Of a DNA stretch of 64,000 nt, positions 9,930 through 19,710 are shown piece by piece. A program made the translations under genes and the position numbers. The notes below the pieces were generated by a model. The model searched no databases. It saw only the letters and a program-made list of their open reading frames with translations, and had not been told where the DNA came from. Source of the stretch: Emiliania huxleyi CCMP1516. Its lineage: Eukaryota > Haptophyta > Isochrysidales > Noelaerhabdaceae. How positions within the stretch are numbered: position 1 is the first letter of the stretch; the number at the start of each line of letters is the position of its first letter. The DNA is taken from assembly GCF_000372725.1 (NCBI RefSeq), contig NW_005195301.1, positions 458,773 through 522,772 on the forward strand, written 5' to 3'.

Positions 9930-12900
9930 TCACGATTCGATGCAGTGGCAGTTCCGCATAATCAGGCGCTGTGTGTCCGGTACGATGTGGTGCTCAGGCA
10001 GCGACGAGAAGAGCAGGTTTCGGCCATCGTCGTGTTTCGGCCACACCGCCACACCGCAGCGCACGCCGTTGCCGTCCACACATTTGCCCTCGCCCTTGCA
10101 GTCATTGTCGCTCGAGCAGCACATGTTGGTCTTTCCCCAATCAGGGTGGTGGCTCCACCCCCCTGTGTTTGGGACGTTCGCTGGGCCTGGCCCGTAGCAC
10201 TTGCCGAGCTTTTTTCCCGTGTGGTTGCCCTGCTCGTCCAATCCCCCGTAGGCGAGGAGGTTGTGGCCTTGCGCGGTGCCGGGGTTGGTCGTGTTTCCGT
10301 CGAACTTTTCGTAGTCTTTCGACCAATTCCCTTTCCAATCCTCGTAGTATTGCATGTCGAGCAACGTCATCATACCCTTGTCCTCTGCAGGGAAAGCAAA
10401 CAGGGGTTGATCGTTACTCGGAGCAAGAGACGGGGGGCACTACGGGAGGGGAGCACCATGATCGAGAATGTGGCAATGCACGACTTGCCGGCTCCGAAAG
10501 TGATCGAGCTGCGTCCGCGGGGTGGCGGGAGAGGCGGTCAAAGGAGTAGCTAGGAGGGAGATTGCACAAGGCGGACGGGAACTTATTACGTTCGTGCGAA
10601 CGCGGAAGGACGCGTTGAACTGGGCATATGCCTGCGGCGTGCAATTGTTGCCTCCGCAGCTGTCATCGGAAATGGGCGCGCACCACTTGGCGGGGATCTG
10701 GAGGACGTCCCCCCAATCGCCTTTCTGCGCAGGGGGGTTGGTTGGGGGGGGTCAAGTGATGCCGCTCACTGCTGCTGCTACTGCCGTTGATGCTGCTGCT
10801 ACTACGTTGCGGTCCGAACCTTGAAGTAGTTCTCGAATGGGCGCTCCCCGGGTTTCGAGCGCTCAAACGCCTTGGGTCGACCCGCGTTAGTGTCCTGATT
10901 CCAATCGCGGTCCTCGGGTCTCGTCCCCTCAGGCCCCGCGGGGTAACCAAACTCGTCGTAGTCGACTTGCAGCTGGAACCTATTCGTGCGAGTGAGCCTT
11001 CTGCGATTGGCTCAACTACAGCAACCGCTGCCTCTAGCGTGTTCGTACGGATTGACGTGCCAGTGGAAGGCGTGGAAGTTCACCCCTTTGATCTCGAATT
11101 CCTGGAGGCTGCCAACCTATGCGCAGTAGGGACCTGCGGCTGAGATCGCTAGGCACCGACGGCAGTTTGCACAAGTAAAGCACCGGCATGCTGTAGGTGC
11201 GCTTGGGTTCCATCAGGTACTCGTTCGATCCGACGGCGTCCGGATTCGGCTCTGTGCACGTTAAGGCGAGGGTTTGGTGCGCGTCGCGGCCGTGCGTGCG
11301 GGTGACGTGCTACATGGAAGGAAAGGGAGCAGGTGCGACATGCTATGGTGCACACCATCGTGCATGTCAAATCCTTTACCGCCGTAAACGTGTCCATTGA
11401 TGAAAGGAACCCCCCCCCCGGGGCCCCATCCTTCCGTGTGGCCGGAGGGGTAGGCCCCAAAGTGCAAGCGGCGTTGTCCCTCGGGCAAGTAGCCGGCCTG
11501 TTCGGTGAGCTGCTCGTCTGTCAGCTTGGTTAGGTCGGCCAGGTAGCACGGGTGGTTGACGCTGAGCTCCGGCAGCTCGCAGCGGGACACTCCTTCCTCT
11601 GCTATCGCCAGGATGGTTCCGAGAGGAACATAAACAATATCACGCTTCGAGTTTGCGCTGATCTCCGCGGCGTTGATCAACGTGTTGGTGATGTTCGCTG
11701 CGGTCTGTCCTGCTGTGAGATTAAGGACATTGTCGCACACATCGCTCGTTGAGTCTCCATGGAAGTCATAATACCAGGCCTTAATCTCGTATTCCCAGCA
11801 ATCTTTGTACTCCGGGCCGCCGTCCACGGCGCACGTCTTCTTCGGAGGCGCATCTTCGAATTGGGGATTCTTCTCGCATCTCACCAGTATGTCGGCGCGA
11901 TTGCCCGAGCCAAGGAAGGCGTCTGTCGGAAACGGGGAGCGGGGGATATGAGGGATATGGGGGAGGCGGGGCTAGACAGGGAATAGAGAGGGGTGACGGG
12001 TTGCGGCCAGTCACTCACAACTGGTGCGGCGGGGCGCGTCGCTGAGGTAGATGCCTGCGGGCGAGAAGGCAAGCGGGGTGAGTAAATGGCTCAAGTCGAC
12101 GTGGCGTGAAGTTGAGTAGAGGTGCTCGTCACCGTCCTTGGCGATGAGCTCCATCTCGCAGCCTTCCGGCATCGAGAAGTACAGCTGGTTGTCGATGTTG
12201 GCGTAGACGATGCGGAAGCGCACCCACCCGTCAGCGGCGATCGAGATCTTCGGGGCCACCTCGCCGTTCACGAGAAAAAAGTTCTCTGGCTCGGAGGGGC
12301 TCTGCCACACCTTGGTGTCATCGCATGCTTGGTCCACATCGATGTGACCGTTGGCGAGGGCTAGCTTCAGGTTGTCGCGGTCTCTCTGCCAGATGCTTTC
12401 GATGATGCTGTTATGATTGTCTTCCGTCCGGCAAGCCATGGAGTTGTTCAATGTGGTATAGTCCATCAACACGTTGTTGTACGCCTTGCAGCACTTGACC
12501 ATGTCATCCGCCCTTCCTTTGTTGGCATGCACCGTCAGTCCCAAGACAACCAATTCGACTTCTGGAACAGGGCCCTCACCGTCGTATTCGCCCCCCTCGA
12601 GGAACTTTGGTAGCGTGCCGGGCGGATCTCGCACGATGATCATCCCCACTCCACCTCCTCCAGCGTGGGCGGCAGTGGAGCCGTGCTTGTGTGGGTGGTA
12701 CCAGTGGGTCCCTGGCATGTGGTCCTCCGGGATGCGGTAAACGTAATCGAAGTGCTCGCCGGGCTCGACAGAGATGAACACGCTGTCCGCGGGCATTTCG
12801 CCGCCAATGTGGAGACCGTGCGTGTGAACCTGGAGATTTGTGGACGGAGATTGGTTAGCACACATCACGGGCGGCCAGCAGCGGGCAAGGAGTGTGTACA

Positions 12901-13579
12901 TTTGTGACTTGAAAGTCATGGAAGTAGTTGTGGACGCCGCTGGTGTTGACCTTGGGTCGCTGGAGCCCGTTCTTGAGGGTAATCTGCGCAAGCGTGGGAG
13001 CGGGCGACGGGTCCCTTCACCTCCACACACAAGGCGGCGCGAATGGGAGCGGGCGGTGGGCGGGCGTGCCTTGAGCGTATCGCCGGGCCAGATTTCAATC
13101 GTCGGGCCGATGGGCGTCGCTTCCATCTGGTGCGTATCGTTTCGCTGGTAGCCGCGGGTGCGCGCGCTAAAGCCAGACTTGGTAGTAAAGTTGACCTCCG
13201 TGAATACGAGGTGGCAGATCTTTACCGGGGGCTGCTCGGATGTGTCTCGGGGTAGGCAGTGCGATTGCTCGTTGCCTGCGGGGGTGGCGGCGGTGAGGGC
13301 AGCGGAGGTGAGGGCGGTGGAGGTGAGGGCGGCGGAGGTGAGGGCGGCGGAGGCGAGGGCGGCGGAGGTGAGGCGGTGGAGGTGAGGGTGGCGCGGTGAG
13401 GGCAGCGGAGGTGAGGGCAGTGGGAGGGAGGAGAGAGGCGGCAGGGAGAGTGGAGAGCGGTCGCAGGGAGGTGAGGGTGAGCCAGGAGGGCGTCAACAGT
13501 GGGTGTGAGGGTGGCGCAGGTCACCGAGCAGCTTCGAACGCGTCCCGAGCAGCAACGGCAGGACGAGGTGCAGAGCCAT
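9930..13579 (-). CDS. Secreted multicopper oxidase (laccase/ferroxidase-like)
   Basis: Couples one-electron oxidation of a substrate (phenols or Fe2+/Mn2+) to reduction of O2 to water, probably outside the cell. The signal-peptide exon (MALHLVLPLLLG) is at 13579-13525. Further exons by phase are 13245-13070, 12983-12909, 12829-12022, 11922-11356, 11251-11157, 11116-11039, 10972-10820, 10724-10632, 10619-10590, a small exon ending near 10460, and a last exon to the stop at 9930. All four copper-ligand groups are present: VHTHGLH, HWYHPHKHG, HAFHWHVNPYE, and HCHILDHEDKGMM across an intron at about 10460. The C-terminal exon adds a cysteine-rich tail (CCSSDNDCKGEGKC) unusual for the family. Several donors are GC. 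The junction between the 10619 exon and the HCH exon is not solved. Substrate cannot be told from sequence. Confidence 0.85.
13264..13490. repeat. GGTGAGGGCGGCGGA-type minisatellite in the first oxidase intron
   Basis: About ten degenerate 15-bp units of GGTGAGGGCGGCGGA and variants lie between the signal-peptide exon and exon 2 of the multicopper oxidase. A related GGTGAGGG motif makes up the minisatellite at 40437-40566. The tract is G-rich on the plus strand, that is C-rich on the sense strand of the gene. Confidence 0.85.
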
Positions 13580-14900
13580 TGATGATCTGCGCCCGCCGCG
13601 CCGGTGCCCAGATTCGGTCGATCAAAATGCCCGTGTTCGACGTGTTGCACGATTCGTGTCGGGTTTGTCGGAGATTATCGGATTCTTCTTCTCTCTCTCC
13701 GTTTTCTTTCTTTCTTAGTGTGCCAGTCCGCGCCAGTCCGCGCCCTTGTCGTGCCAGTGTGCTGTGAGAGAGGCTTGTATTGTAAGAATTCTCTGTTCCA
13801 TGAGTACCGAGACGTGCCCCCCCTTCACAAATCAAGACGTCTGCAAATGCTGAGTAGATGCTCGGCGCGTAGGAAACATGCAATTGAGATACAAAACCAC
13901 TCGGGTGAGTCACTGAGAGTTCAGACACGCAGGCAGACACGCAGGGTTAATGCACGCGATAGATCTCTACAGGTGTGAGATAGCAGCCTTGCCGGCCGCG
14001 CCCAACTGCAAACTAAGTTCGGCGGGTTCGTTTCCGTTTAGCAAACGAGGCGGGCGTGTAGGCGGCACGAAACAGCTGCGCGCGTGCCCGCGGATAGCTG
14101 TTACTCAGCGCCGTGCCATCCCGGGGCGGAGCCTACCTACCTATTGCGGGCGCCAATCGCCAGGCTCCGTGCCCCACCTACCTACCTAACTTACCTATTC
14201 CCAGGCCGCGCAAGCGAAGCGGAAAAATACCCGTTAGCCCTCTGTGAATAGGCTCCCACCGCGGGCGCCGCCGCCGCTCCCGTCTCGGCTGGCGTCCCAG
14301 CCGCAGGCGACTCGTCTGGCATGGCCCGTTCGCGGCTACCCGGGTAGCCGTCTCCCGCGCAAGCGAAGCGGTTTTTTTACTTTCACCCCCCCACCCCCCC
14401 ACACACCACCGCCACCTACCTATCTATTGCGGGGCCCTCTGGGTACCTACCTATTGCATAGGGTCTAACCGTGGAGAACAGACCCCCTATCTGGGTAGGA
14501 GCCGGAACCCTGCGGTACTGGGTCATCACTGGCTAGCTGTTCGGTTCCCGTTTGCGAGTATCGGGAATAATGGGGCAGCCTGCTCATGCTGGAGCGCACG
14601 CACTCGCGCAGTTTCGAAGATGTCTCGTCGTACAGTGAGAGCTCGGAAGCGAGCTTTGCACGGCGATCGAGGATGGCGCGGTTCACCCCCTTCACCTCTC
14701 CGTGTATGAGTTTACGAGGGTGAGAAGGAAGAGCGTTGCCTGGCAGTAGAAAAAAAATTGCTTTAGTAGAAAAACGGGCACGCATAATCTCCCCCCTCCA
14801 TTCCTGTCTGTGCCCCCCCCCCCCCCCTCCCACACGCAGTGTGCCAAGCCCCCCATCGAAAGCAAGAAGAAGTATTTTTGAATCCGCATCTCGGCTGCGC
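13580..14900. other. Upstream region of the oxidase, with no assigned gene
   Basis: The first 200 bp share segments with other repeats of the window, for example GTGCTGTGAGAGAGGCTTGT, which also occurs near 22570. At 14050-14470 there are repeated CCTACCTACC words and two copies of CGCGCAAGCGAAGCGG (about 14205 and 14354). On the minus strand, 14740-14465 reads through about 90 codons with balanced composition (around VKGVNRAILDRRAKLASEL). This may be a stray exon, but nothing joins it. A run of about 14 C lies at 14814-14827. Confidence 0.35.
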
Positions 14901-15134
14901 AATTGGAGCACTTGGAGTGCAGTCATCAACCTCACATCCAGGGCCGGGGAGCTGAGGAGCGCACCCAGCGGGCCGGATGATCGGTATCGCTATCGGGTTA
15001 CGGGCTAGAGAGCCCTAGCCCCGGGGGTGCGCGTTCGCAGGGAAAGGGCCGTAAAGTAAACACGGGTCTCCGAGGGTTGGACCCGCGTACCGGGTTTCCC
15101 CTTAACTGCAAGACGCCCCCTCTACTCGGAGCTA
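14901..15134 (+). repeat. Dispersed repeat family A, copy 2
   Basis: Same order of blocks as copy 1: GGAGCACTTGGAGTGCAGTC, the GCGGGCCGGATGATCGG core, and one terminal module bounded by CTCCGAG and CTCGGAG, where copy 1 has two. The terminal module is about 65 bp and closely matches the second module of copy 1. Confidence 0.85.
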
Positions 15135-15594
15135 GTTAGTGGACATTACACTGTACACCACGCCCAAACACACAGACACTTGCTTAGTCCTCGGTCCCGG
15201 AGCTCCACCTTCCGTCCTATTCGTTCTCTTGCTCGCTTGCCGAGGGAGCGTCATATACGACGGCCGGTGTTGTAAATAAATAAATAAATACAACGGACAT
15301 CCCAAGCTAGGGCTGGGTCGAGGACAGACACGTCCCCACCTTTGCAGGATTTTGCAAAAGCGAGGGGGGAGGGCGCATCGCCGCGCGGAGAGGGCTGGGC
15401 ACAGGGCACAGGGGATCTCTCTCGCATAGGATATGCACTCGGCGGCACGAGGGCAAGGCTGGGCGTCCTATTTGTGCTCCCCCCCCGTTCCCTCGTTCTT
15501 GGAAGAGGCTTTCTGCGCTCGGCCTTTCGTCTTCGCCCGCTTCTCTCTCGATCTCTCAGCTCCACCGGTTCCGAGCCAAAGCGTGCATGCCAGC
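15135..15594. other. 5' flank of the XRCC4-like gene
   Basis: Contains an AAAT tract at about 15271-15291, and the sequence following it (GGGCTGGGTCGAGGACAGAC and onward) has no other clear copy in the window. The last 120 bp are C/T-rich (CCCGCTTCTCTCTCGATCTC) up to the start codon at 15595, as in a pyrimidine-rich initiator region. No TATA box is evident. Confidence 0.4.
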
Positions 15595-16596
15595 ATGGAC
15601 TCCGCCGCGCTGCGTACGATAACCCTCGACCACCGCCAGTACTTTGTCGCCGCGAGTGCCGTGCCCGGCGGCGGCGTCCAAGTCGCACTCACCGACGGCG
15701 CCGACTCCTGGAGTGGCACTCTCCCCGCGTCGGAACTGACACCACCAAACCGCATGGACGCTGCAGACTATGCGAGGCGTCTCCGTGACGGGCTGCTCGG
15801 CCGCGCATCGGCAGTGGGCGACCACCTCGAGCTCGAGTTGGTGCCGCCAAGCGAGCGCAAGCTGGTTTGGCGCGCCTCTGTGCAGCACACCGGCCCGCTG
15901 CCGCTGCGCTTCGCGCTTAGCCAGGCACGCACGGCCTCACTGCATGGCCGCGCCGCGGCGCCGCGCCGCGCCCACCTGAGCCGGCGTGGCGTGGCAGGCG
16001 ATCCGGCTGCCTGCGGAAGGGTCACCCGGCGAGACAGCGCGGGCGATGGCGGCGCGTTTGGCCCGACACGTGAGCGAACTGCAGGCGGAAGTGGAGGACG
16101 GCGACGAGGCGGAGCGCCGGCTGGCGGACGAGGCGGGACAGGTCCACGCCCTGCGCGCCGGCGTCTTGTGCGCCCAAGCCGAGGCGGTTCCCGAGGCACG
16201 CCGGCGCCGACACACGGGCCTGTTGCCTCGGCCCCCTCGCAGCCGAGTCCCTCGACGCTCGCGCAGGCGCGAAAAGCCATGATGGAAGCACTCAACCGCA
16301 TTAAGTTGCGCTGCTCGCGGCTCGATGCCGCGCTCGAGCGATACGAGCGCGGCGGCGACTCATTTGGAGCGCTCTCCGAGGCCGAGGGGAGTCCCTCCGA
16401 GAGTGACCACGAGTCGGGAGGCGGCGCCGCGAGAAGGGAGGGGGTGCGGGGCGGCGGCGCGGGCAGCCTCAAGCGCCCCGCCTGCACCGGCCAGACCAGC
16501 AATAAGCGGCCCGCTACACTTGCAAACGAGACGGCCGCGGCAGCAGCACGACCAGCAGACCTTGCCATGAGCGAGTCTCTCGCAGACATGCTATGA
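15595..16596 (+). CDS. XRCC4-like non-homologous end-joining scaffold
   Basis: In other eukaryotes XRCC4 dimerises through a coiled-coil stalk and carries DNA ligase IV during end joining. Model: exons 15595-15924 (GC donor), 15998-16141 (GT donor) and 16267-16596, 267 aa. Exon 1 encodes a beta-rich head with VQVALTDGADSWSGTL and, about 25 residues on, YARRLRDGLLG, closing with LPLRFALSQ. This matches the order of the XRCC4 head (LTDG, W-x-G-T, an amphipathic helix, then F-x-L). Exon 2 is a heptad-rich helix (ARHVSELQAEVEDGDEAERR). Exon 3 continues the helix and ends in a Ser/Glu/Gly-rich tail with a basic KRPA patch. It is shorter than human XRCC4 (336 aa). The call rests on remembered pattern, not on alignment. 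Other members of the fold (XLF, PAXX, SAS6) are the alternatives. Confidence 0.68.
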   Translation: MDSAALRTITLDHRQYFVAASAVPGGGVQVALTDGADSWSGTLPASELTPPNRMDAADYARRLRDGLLGRASAVGDHLELELVPPSERKLVWRASVQHTGPLPLRFALSQARTASLHGRAAAPRRAHLSRRGVAGDPAACGRVTRRDSAGDGGAFGPTRERTAGGSGGRRRGGAPAGGRGGTGPRPARRRLVRPSRGGSRGTPAPTHGPVASAPSQPSPSTLAQARKAMMEALNRIKLRCSRLDAALERYERGGDSFGALSEAEGSPSESDHESGGGAARREGVRGGGAGSLKRPACTGQTSNKRPATLANETAAAAARPADLAMSESLADML

Positions 16597-16849
16597 GACA
16601 TCGCTCTGAAATCGCGTTCGCGAGTAGGTGTAGACTAGATGTGCGTTTCAAAGAGGCTTTCAAGCAGGCGATCGTCGGTGTGAGGTGTGTGTGGACGACA
16701 CACACGGTCTAGCCGAGCAGGGTAGCACACGGTGGCTCTCCCCTCTCCGGCTCCCAGGGGGCCCGGGGGGCTGGTGAGTGTGGCGCTCCCCGGCATGAAC
16801 GACACAAATCGGCACCGGATTCACGCGCTCTCAAGCAGCCCCCGCCTCT

Positions 16850-17605
16850 CTACTGCTTGGGCGGCTCGGCGATCCCCAGCTCCTTGTAGAGCTCGGCCAT
16901 GCGCTGTTGCATGTAGGCGCCCGACTTTGCGTGCGCCTGTGGGGACAAAAGTCCAAACCGGGCGTCTCAGATTCGAGTGGGGCCAGGCCGGGCACAGCCA
17001 AGTCTCACGCCTGCTTCATCGCGGCCGCCACCTCCGCCGAAACCGCCTCGGCGCCCTTGGCCACCATTTCATCGCTCACCTTGACGTCCAGGGGCACCTG
17101 ATATTCAAGCCCAATGGTGGCGTCTAAGCGGTGCTGCCTCGCAACCTCGCCCCCCATCCCTCCCTGGCTTCCTGCATCGCCGTGATTTTGACGAGGATCG
17201 CACCCTCGTTCGTGGCAACCTCCACCTCGGTCTGACCCAGCTCCTCCTGAAGCGCTTGGATCTTTTGGCCAAGCGCCGCGTACTTCTTCATGTTTTCAGG
17301 GTTGAACATGTCCTTGGCGGCCTTCATCTGCGAGCCGGTGAGTGATTGGTCGCTGGACTATCCTCAGGGCTTGCCGGCGAGCGGATCCACACGGCGGCGC
17401 ACACCTGCTCCATGAAACCTCCCATCCCGCCCTCGCCGTCCGGCTTGCCCCCTGCGCCCCCAAACATCATGCGGCAGCAGCTGCTGGACGACGCGCTGCT
17501 CGCAGCGGCGCCAGCTGGCAGCCGCAGACCCGCGGCGGGCAGGCGGAACGCGTCGCACGACAGGCAGAAGGAGGCGAGCAGCACGACGAGATCGCGGGGC
17601 GTCAT
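16850..17605 (-). CDS. Plastid-targeted YbaB/EbfC-family nucleoid protein
   Basis: YbaB/EbfC proteins are small dimeric DNA-binding proteins of bacteria and plastid nucleoids. Four exons, 17605-17405, 17327-17169, 17097-17011 and 16936-16850, give 177 aa. Two donors are GC (after 17169 and 17011). The N-terminus is a signal peptide (MTPRDLVVLLASFCLSCDA) whose predicted end is followed by FRLPA, the Phe-at-plus-one feature of plastid preproteins in red-lineage complex plastids. A Ser/Ala-rich transit stretch follows. The conserved part reads MKKYAALGQKIQALQEELGQ, then EVATNEGAILVKI, then VPLDVKVSDEMVAKGAEAV, ending with a helical tail MQQRMAELYKELGIAEPPKQ. The order of long helix, beta hairpin and helix fits the family. 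Host-encoded YbaB in a complex alga would act on the plastid chromosome (inference). Confidence 0.75.
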
Positions 17606-17609
17606 CGTG

Positions 17610-17915
17610 TGCGGCAGTATTGGAGAAAACGGTGCGCGACCCAGCGACGCGTGCCGGCGAGGCCGATTTTCTTAAACGGTCTTATAAGAAGCGGCCCCCG
17701 GGAGCGTGGAATAGGACCGCCGCAAGCGGCGTGGCGTGGAGCGGTTGAGCGTCCCTCCGGGGGCCCCTCTGCGCCGGGGAGGCGTTGTTGGCGGCTAGGA
17801 CGCAAGCGTCCGTCGCCGTTTTCAAACTCGGGGCCCACTCCGCTACGCTCCGACCCGAATTTGGAGGGCCATGAAATTTAAGGTGTTGCTGCGCAAAAGG
17901 GGTGGCGCGCGGGCG
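17610..17915 (+). repeat. Dispersed repeat family D, copy 1
   Basis: Runs from GTATTGGAGAAAACGGTGCG through GGACCGCCGCAAGCGGCGTG and GGCTAGGACGCAAGCGTCCG to AAGGTGTTGCTGCGCAAAAG. The last 200 bp are repeated at 39719-39915, the first 80 bp at about 27729-27812. It contains perfect short palindromes (CCGCCGCAAGCGGCG, GGACGCAAGCGTCC) that could form cruciforms. No coding capacity is evident. Confidence 0.85.
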
Positions 17916-17994
17916 CGCGCGGCGGCGGGCGCCGAGCGCGGAGCGGCGAACAAAATGACGTCGGAAAGCTTTGCATCAAGTGTAAAAACTAGGC

Positions 17995-18300
17995 GCCCGC
18001 CCTAACTCGCACTCATCTGGGTGACGGACAATTCATTGGATGAGCATCAGCGAGCAGAGGTGCGTGGGCTGAATCTAGATCGCACGCCGTGGCATATGAC
18101 TTGGGTGGGCGTGCGACCGCAGCGCGCCCGCCGTCAGCTCGACGGGGCGCGCGTGTCAGCTAGAAGTTTGCCAGTAGAGCTATCCTGGTCTTTCCGAAGA
18201 CGCGCCTCGCGCCACGGTTGCCAGCCGTGCCTCCGCGAGAGTCGCCGGCCCCTTCGAGCCGTCCCGTCGGCACTGTCCCTGAGTGCGTCCCGCCTTGGCG
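17995..18300 (+). repeat. Repeat family F, copy 1 (inverted relative to 21860-22160)
   Basis: About 300 bp from CTCGCACTCATCTGGGTGAC through AGCAGAGGTGCGTGGGCTGA to CTTCGAGCCGTCCCGTCGGC. The same sequence, diverged and on the opposite strand, lies at 21860-22160, immediately upstream of the ribosomal protein uL1 gene. Divergence is mostly by substitution and small indels, so the duplication is not recent. Confidence 0.75.
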
Positions 18301-18429
18301 GAACGCATTCGGCGAGGACAGTCCTGCCGGCGGGAACGTGTCGCGCGCCGGCGACGATTGCGGCGTGGTGGTTGCGTGTATGAAGCGAAGATGGCAAGAC
18401 CACCGCCCTGCATCGCAGCGGGGAAGATG

Positions 18430-18550
18430 AGGCAGACTCCCTAGGGTGGGCGACGGCTAGCGCACCACACACCTCTCCTTAAAATCCCTGTGTGGTGGCG
18501 GCGTGCCGTCCTCCCATCCCTCCCTTGGGTTGTCTGTTTTCTTTCTTTCT
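18430..18550 (+). repeat. Direct repeat family C, first copy
   Basis: About 120 bp from GAGGCAGACTCCCTAGGGTG to GTTGTCTGTTTTCTTTC, repeated almost exactly at 18978-19105. The 430 bp between the two copies include a Glu/Arg-rich open frame with the word YAARR-ELRRKA, which is partly repeated near 28590-28620. The direct-repeat pair around a unique segment could be a small LTR-like or recombined element, but no LTR termini or primer-binding site were recognised. Confidence 0.8.
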
Positions 18551-18977
18551 TTAGATGAGAGGACGAACCAGTGGGAATCCAGTTGTCAGATGTCACGATG
18601 CACCCGAAGGGGACCCCAGCGCCGGCATCATCCGTAGTGCGTAGAGGCACGAGTGTTCGAAGAGAGAGTGGACCTGAGCAACGACATGACTTGGAGGCAA
18701 GATCGGAGTGGGAGTCAGAAATGTGGTCCTTGCGCGAGGGGAGCTCGATAGACTCGAGGGGCCAGGATACGCCGCGAGGAGGACGGAGTTGCGCCGAAAG
18801 GCAAAAGAAACCGCGAGAACAAGGGACCGGCAGGCGGCGGCGTCGCAGGACGAGGCAGAAGAGAACGACGCGACAGAAGAAGAAGCGACAAGGGAAAGAA
18901 CGACGAGAGTGGGACGACCGCGAGGTGGCATGAAGGTTGCAGCGAGAAGCGGCGAGAGACTGCGAAGAGAGATAGGA

Positions 18978-19105
18978 AGAGGCAGACTCCCTAGGGTGGG
19001 CGACGGCTAGCACATCATCACACCTCTCCTTAAAATCCCTGTGTGGTGGCGGCGTGCCGTCCTCCCATCCCTCCCTTGGGTTGTCTGTTTTCTTTCTTTC
19101 TTTCT
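18978..19105 (+). repeat. Direct repeat family C, second copy
   Basis: Starts GAGGCAGACTCCCTAGGGTG like the first copy and ends in a longer (TTTC)n tract. Base differences from the first copy are few: GCACATCATCAC against GCGCACCACAC, and one extra TTTC unit. The pair is spaced by about 549 bp. Confidence 0.8.
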
Positions 19106-19136
19106 TTGTGCCTGTGATAGTACTAGCACGCGCCAG

Positions 19137-19226
19137 TTCGCACCTGTGTCGAGCCTTGGAGCACTTTTGGAGCACTTGGAGTGCAGTTATCAGCCTCACA
19201 TCCAGGGCCGGGGAGCTGAGAAGCGC
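19137..19226 (+). repeat. Dispersed repeat family A, copy 3 (5' part only)
   Basis: Contains GGAGCACTTGGAGTGCAGT and CTCACATCCAGGGCCGGGGA like the other family A copies, then diverges after AAGCGCACCCAGC. The terminal CTCCGAG/CTCGGAG module is missing. Confidence 0.8.
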
Positions 19227-19521
19227 ACCCAGCCTGTCTGCTGTGAGAGAGAGTTGTTTAAATTCTTTGTGCGACAAAAAGAATTTTACGAGAAAACAAT
19301 TCAAAATTCACAGCCACAGTTCGAAACGACAAAAGAATTATGTTCGGCAAGAATTATTGATATTTTGCCGGTTTCCTCGGTTTCGCCTCAGATTTTGCAG
19401 ACCGGAAACGCAAAGTGCGGGGACCCTCTCGACCGCGAGGTAGTTGGCATGATGGAGCACCGGGGGGGGCGGGGGGAGGAGGGCGGCCCATCGAGGGGAG
19501 GGGGGGGGGAGGGCATTCTTC

Positions 19522-19710
19522 ATGGAGTCGGAGGAGGAGCAGTTCACCTTCGAGGAGTTCTACTGCACGCTGCCCCCGTGGGCGCGCGGCCGGCAGAAGG
19601 AGGTGCTGGCCGCGCTCAAGCGGCTCGTCAACGGCTACAGTGTGTCGCCGGCGAAGCTAATCATGGACGACGACGACGACCAGAGCGTGGACATGGACGA
19701 GCTCGTGTAG
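19522..19710 (+). CDS. Small acidic protein or terminal exon, function unknown
   Basis: A 62-codon frame starting MESEEEQFTFEEFYCTLPPW and ending in an acidic tail (IMDDDDDQSVDMDELV) before a TAG. The composition is not what low-complexity GC-rich DNA gives by chance: Phe, Tyr, Trp and Asp are well represented, and the middle part (GRQKEVLAALKRLVNG) would form an amphipathic helix. It could be a complete small protein or the last exon of a gene whose upstream exons I cannot identify. The G-rich tract at 19464-19512 could hold an intron, but the preceding AG in TTCTTCATGGAG does not prove one. I do not recognise a family. Confidence 0.4.
   Translation: MESEEEQFTFEEFYCTLPPWARGRQKEVLAALKRLVNGYSVSPAKLIMDDDDDQSVDMDELV

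Noticed and set aside
18430-19105. LTR retrotransposon suggested by two direct repeats
   Set aside because: The 120-bp repeats lack TG...CA ends, a primer-binding site or polypurine tract, and the 430 bp between have no gag or pol.
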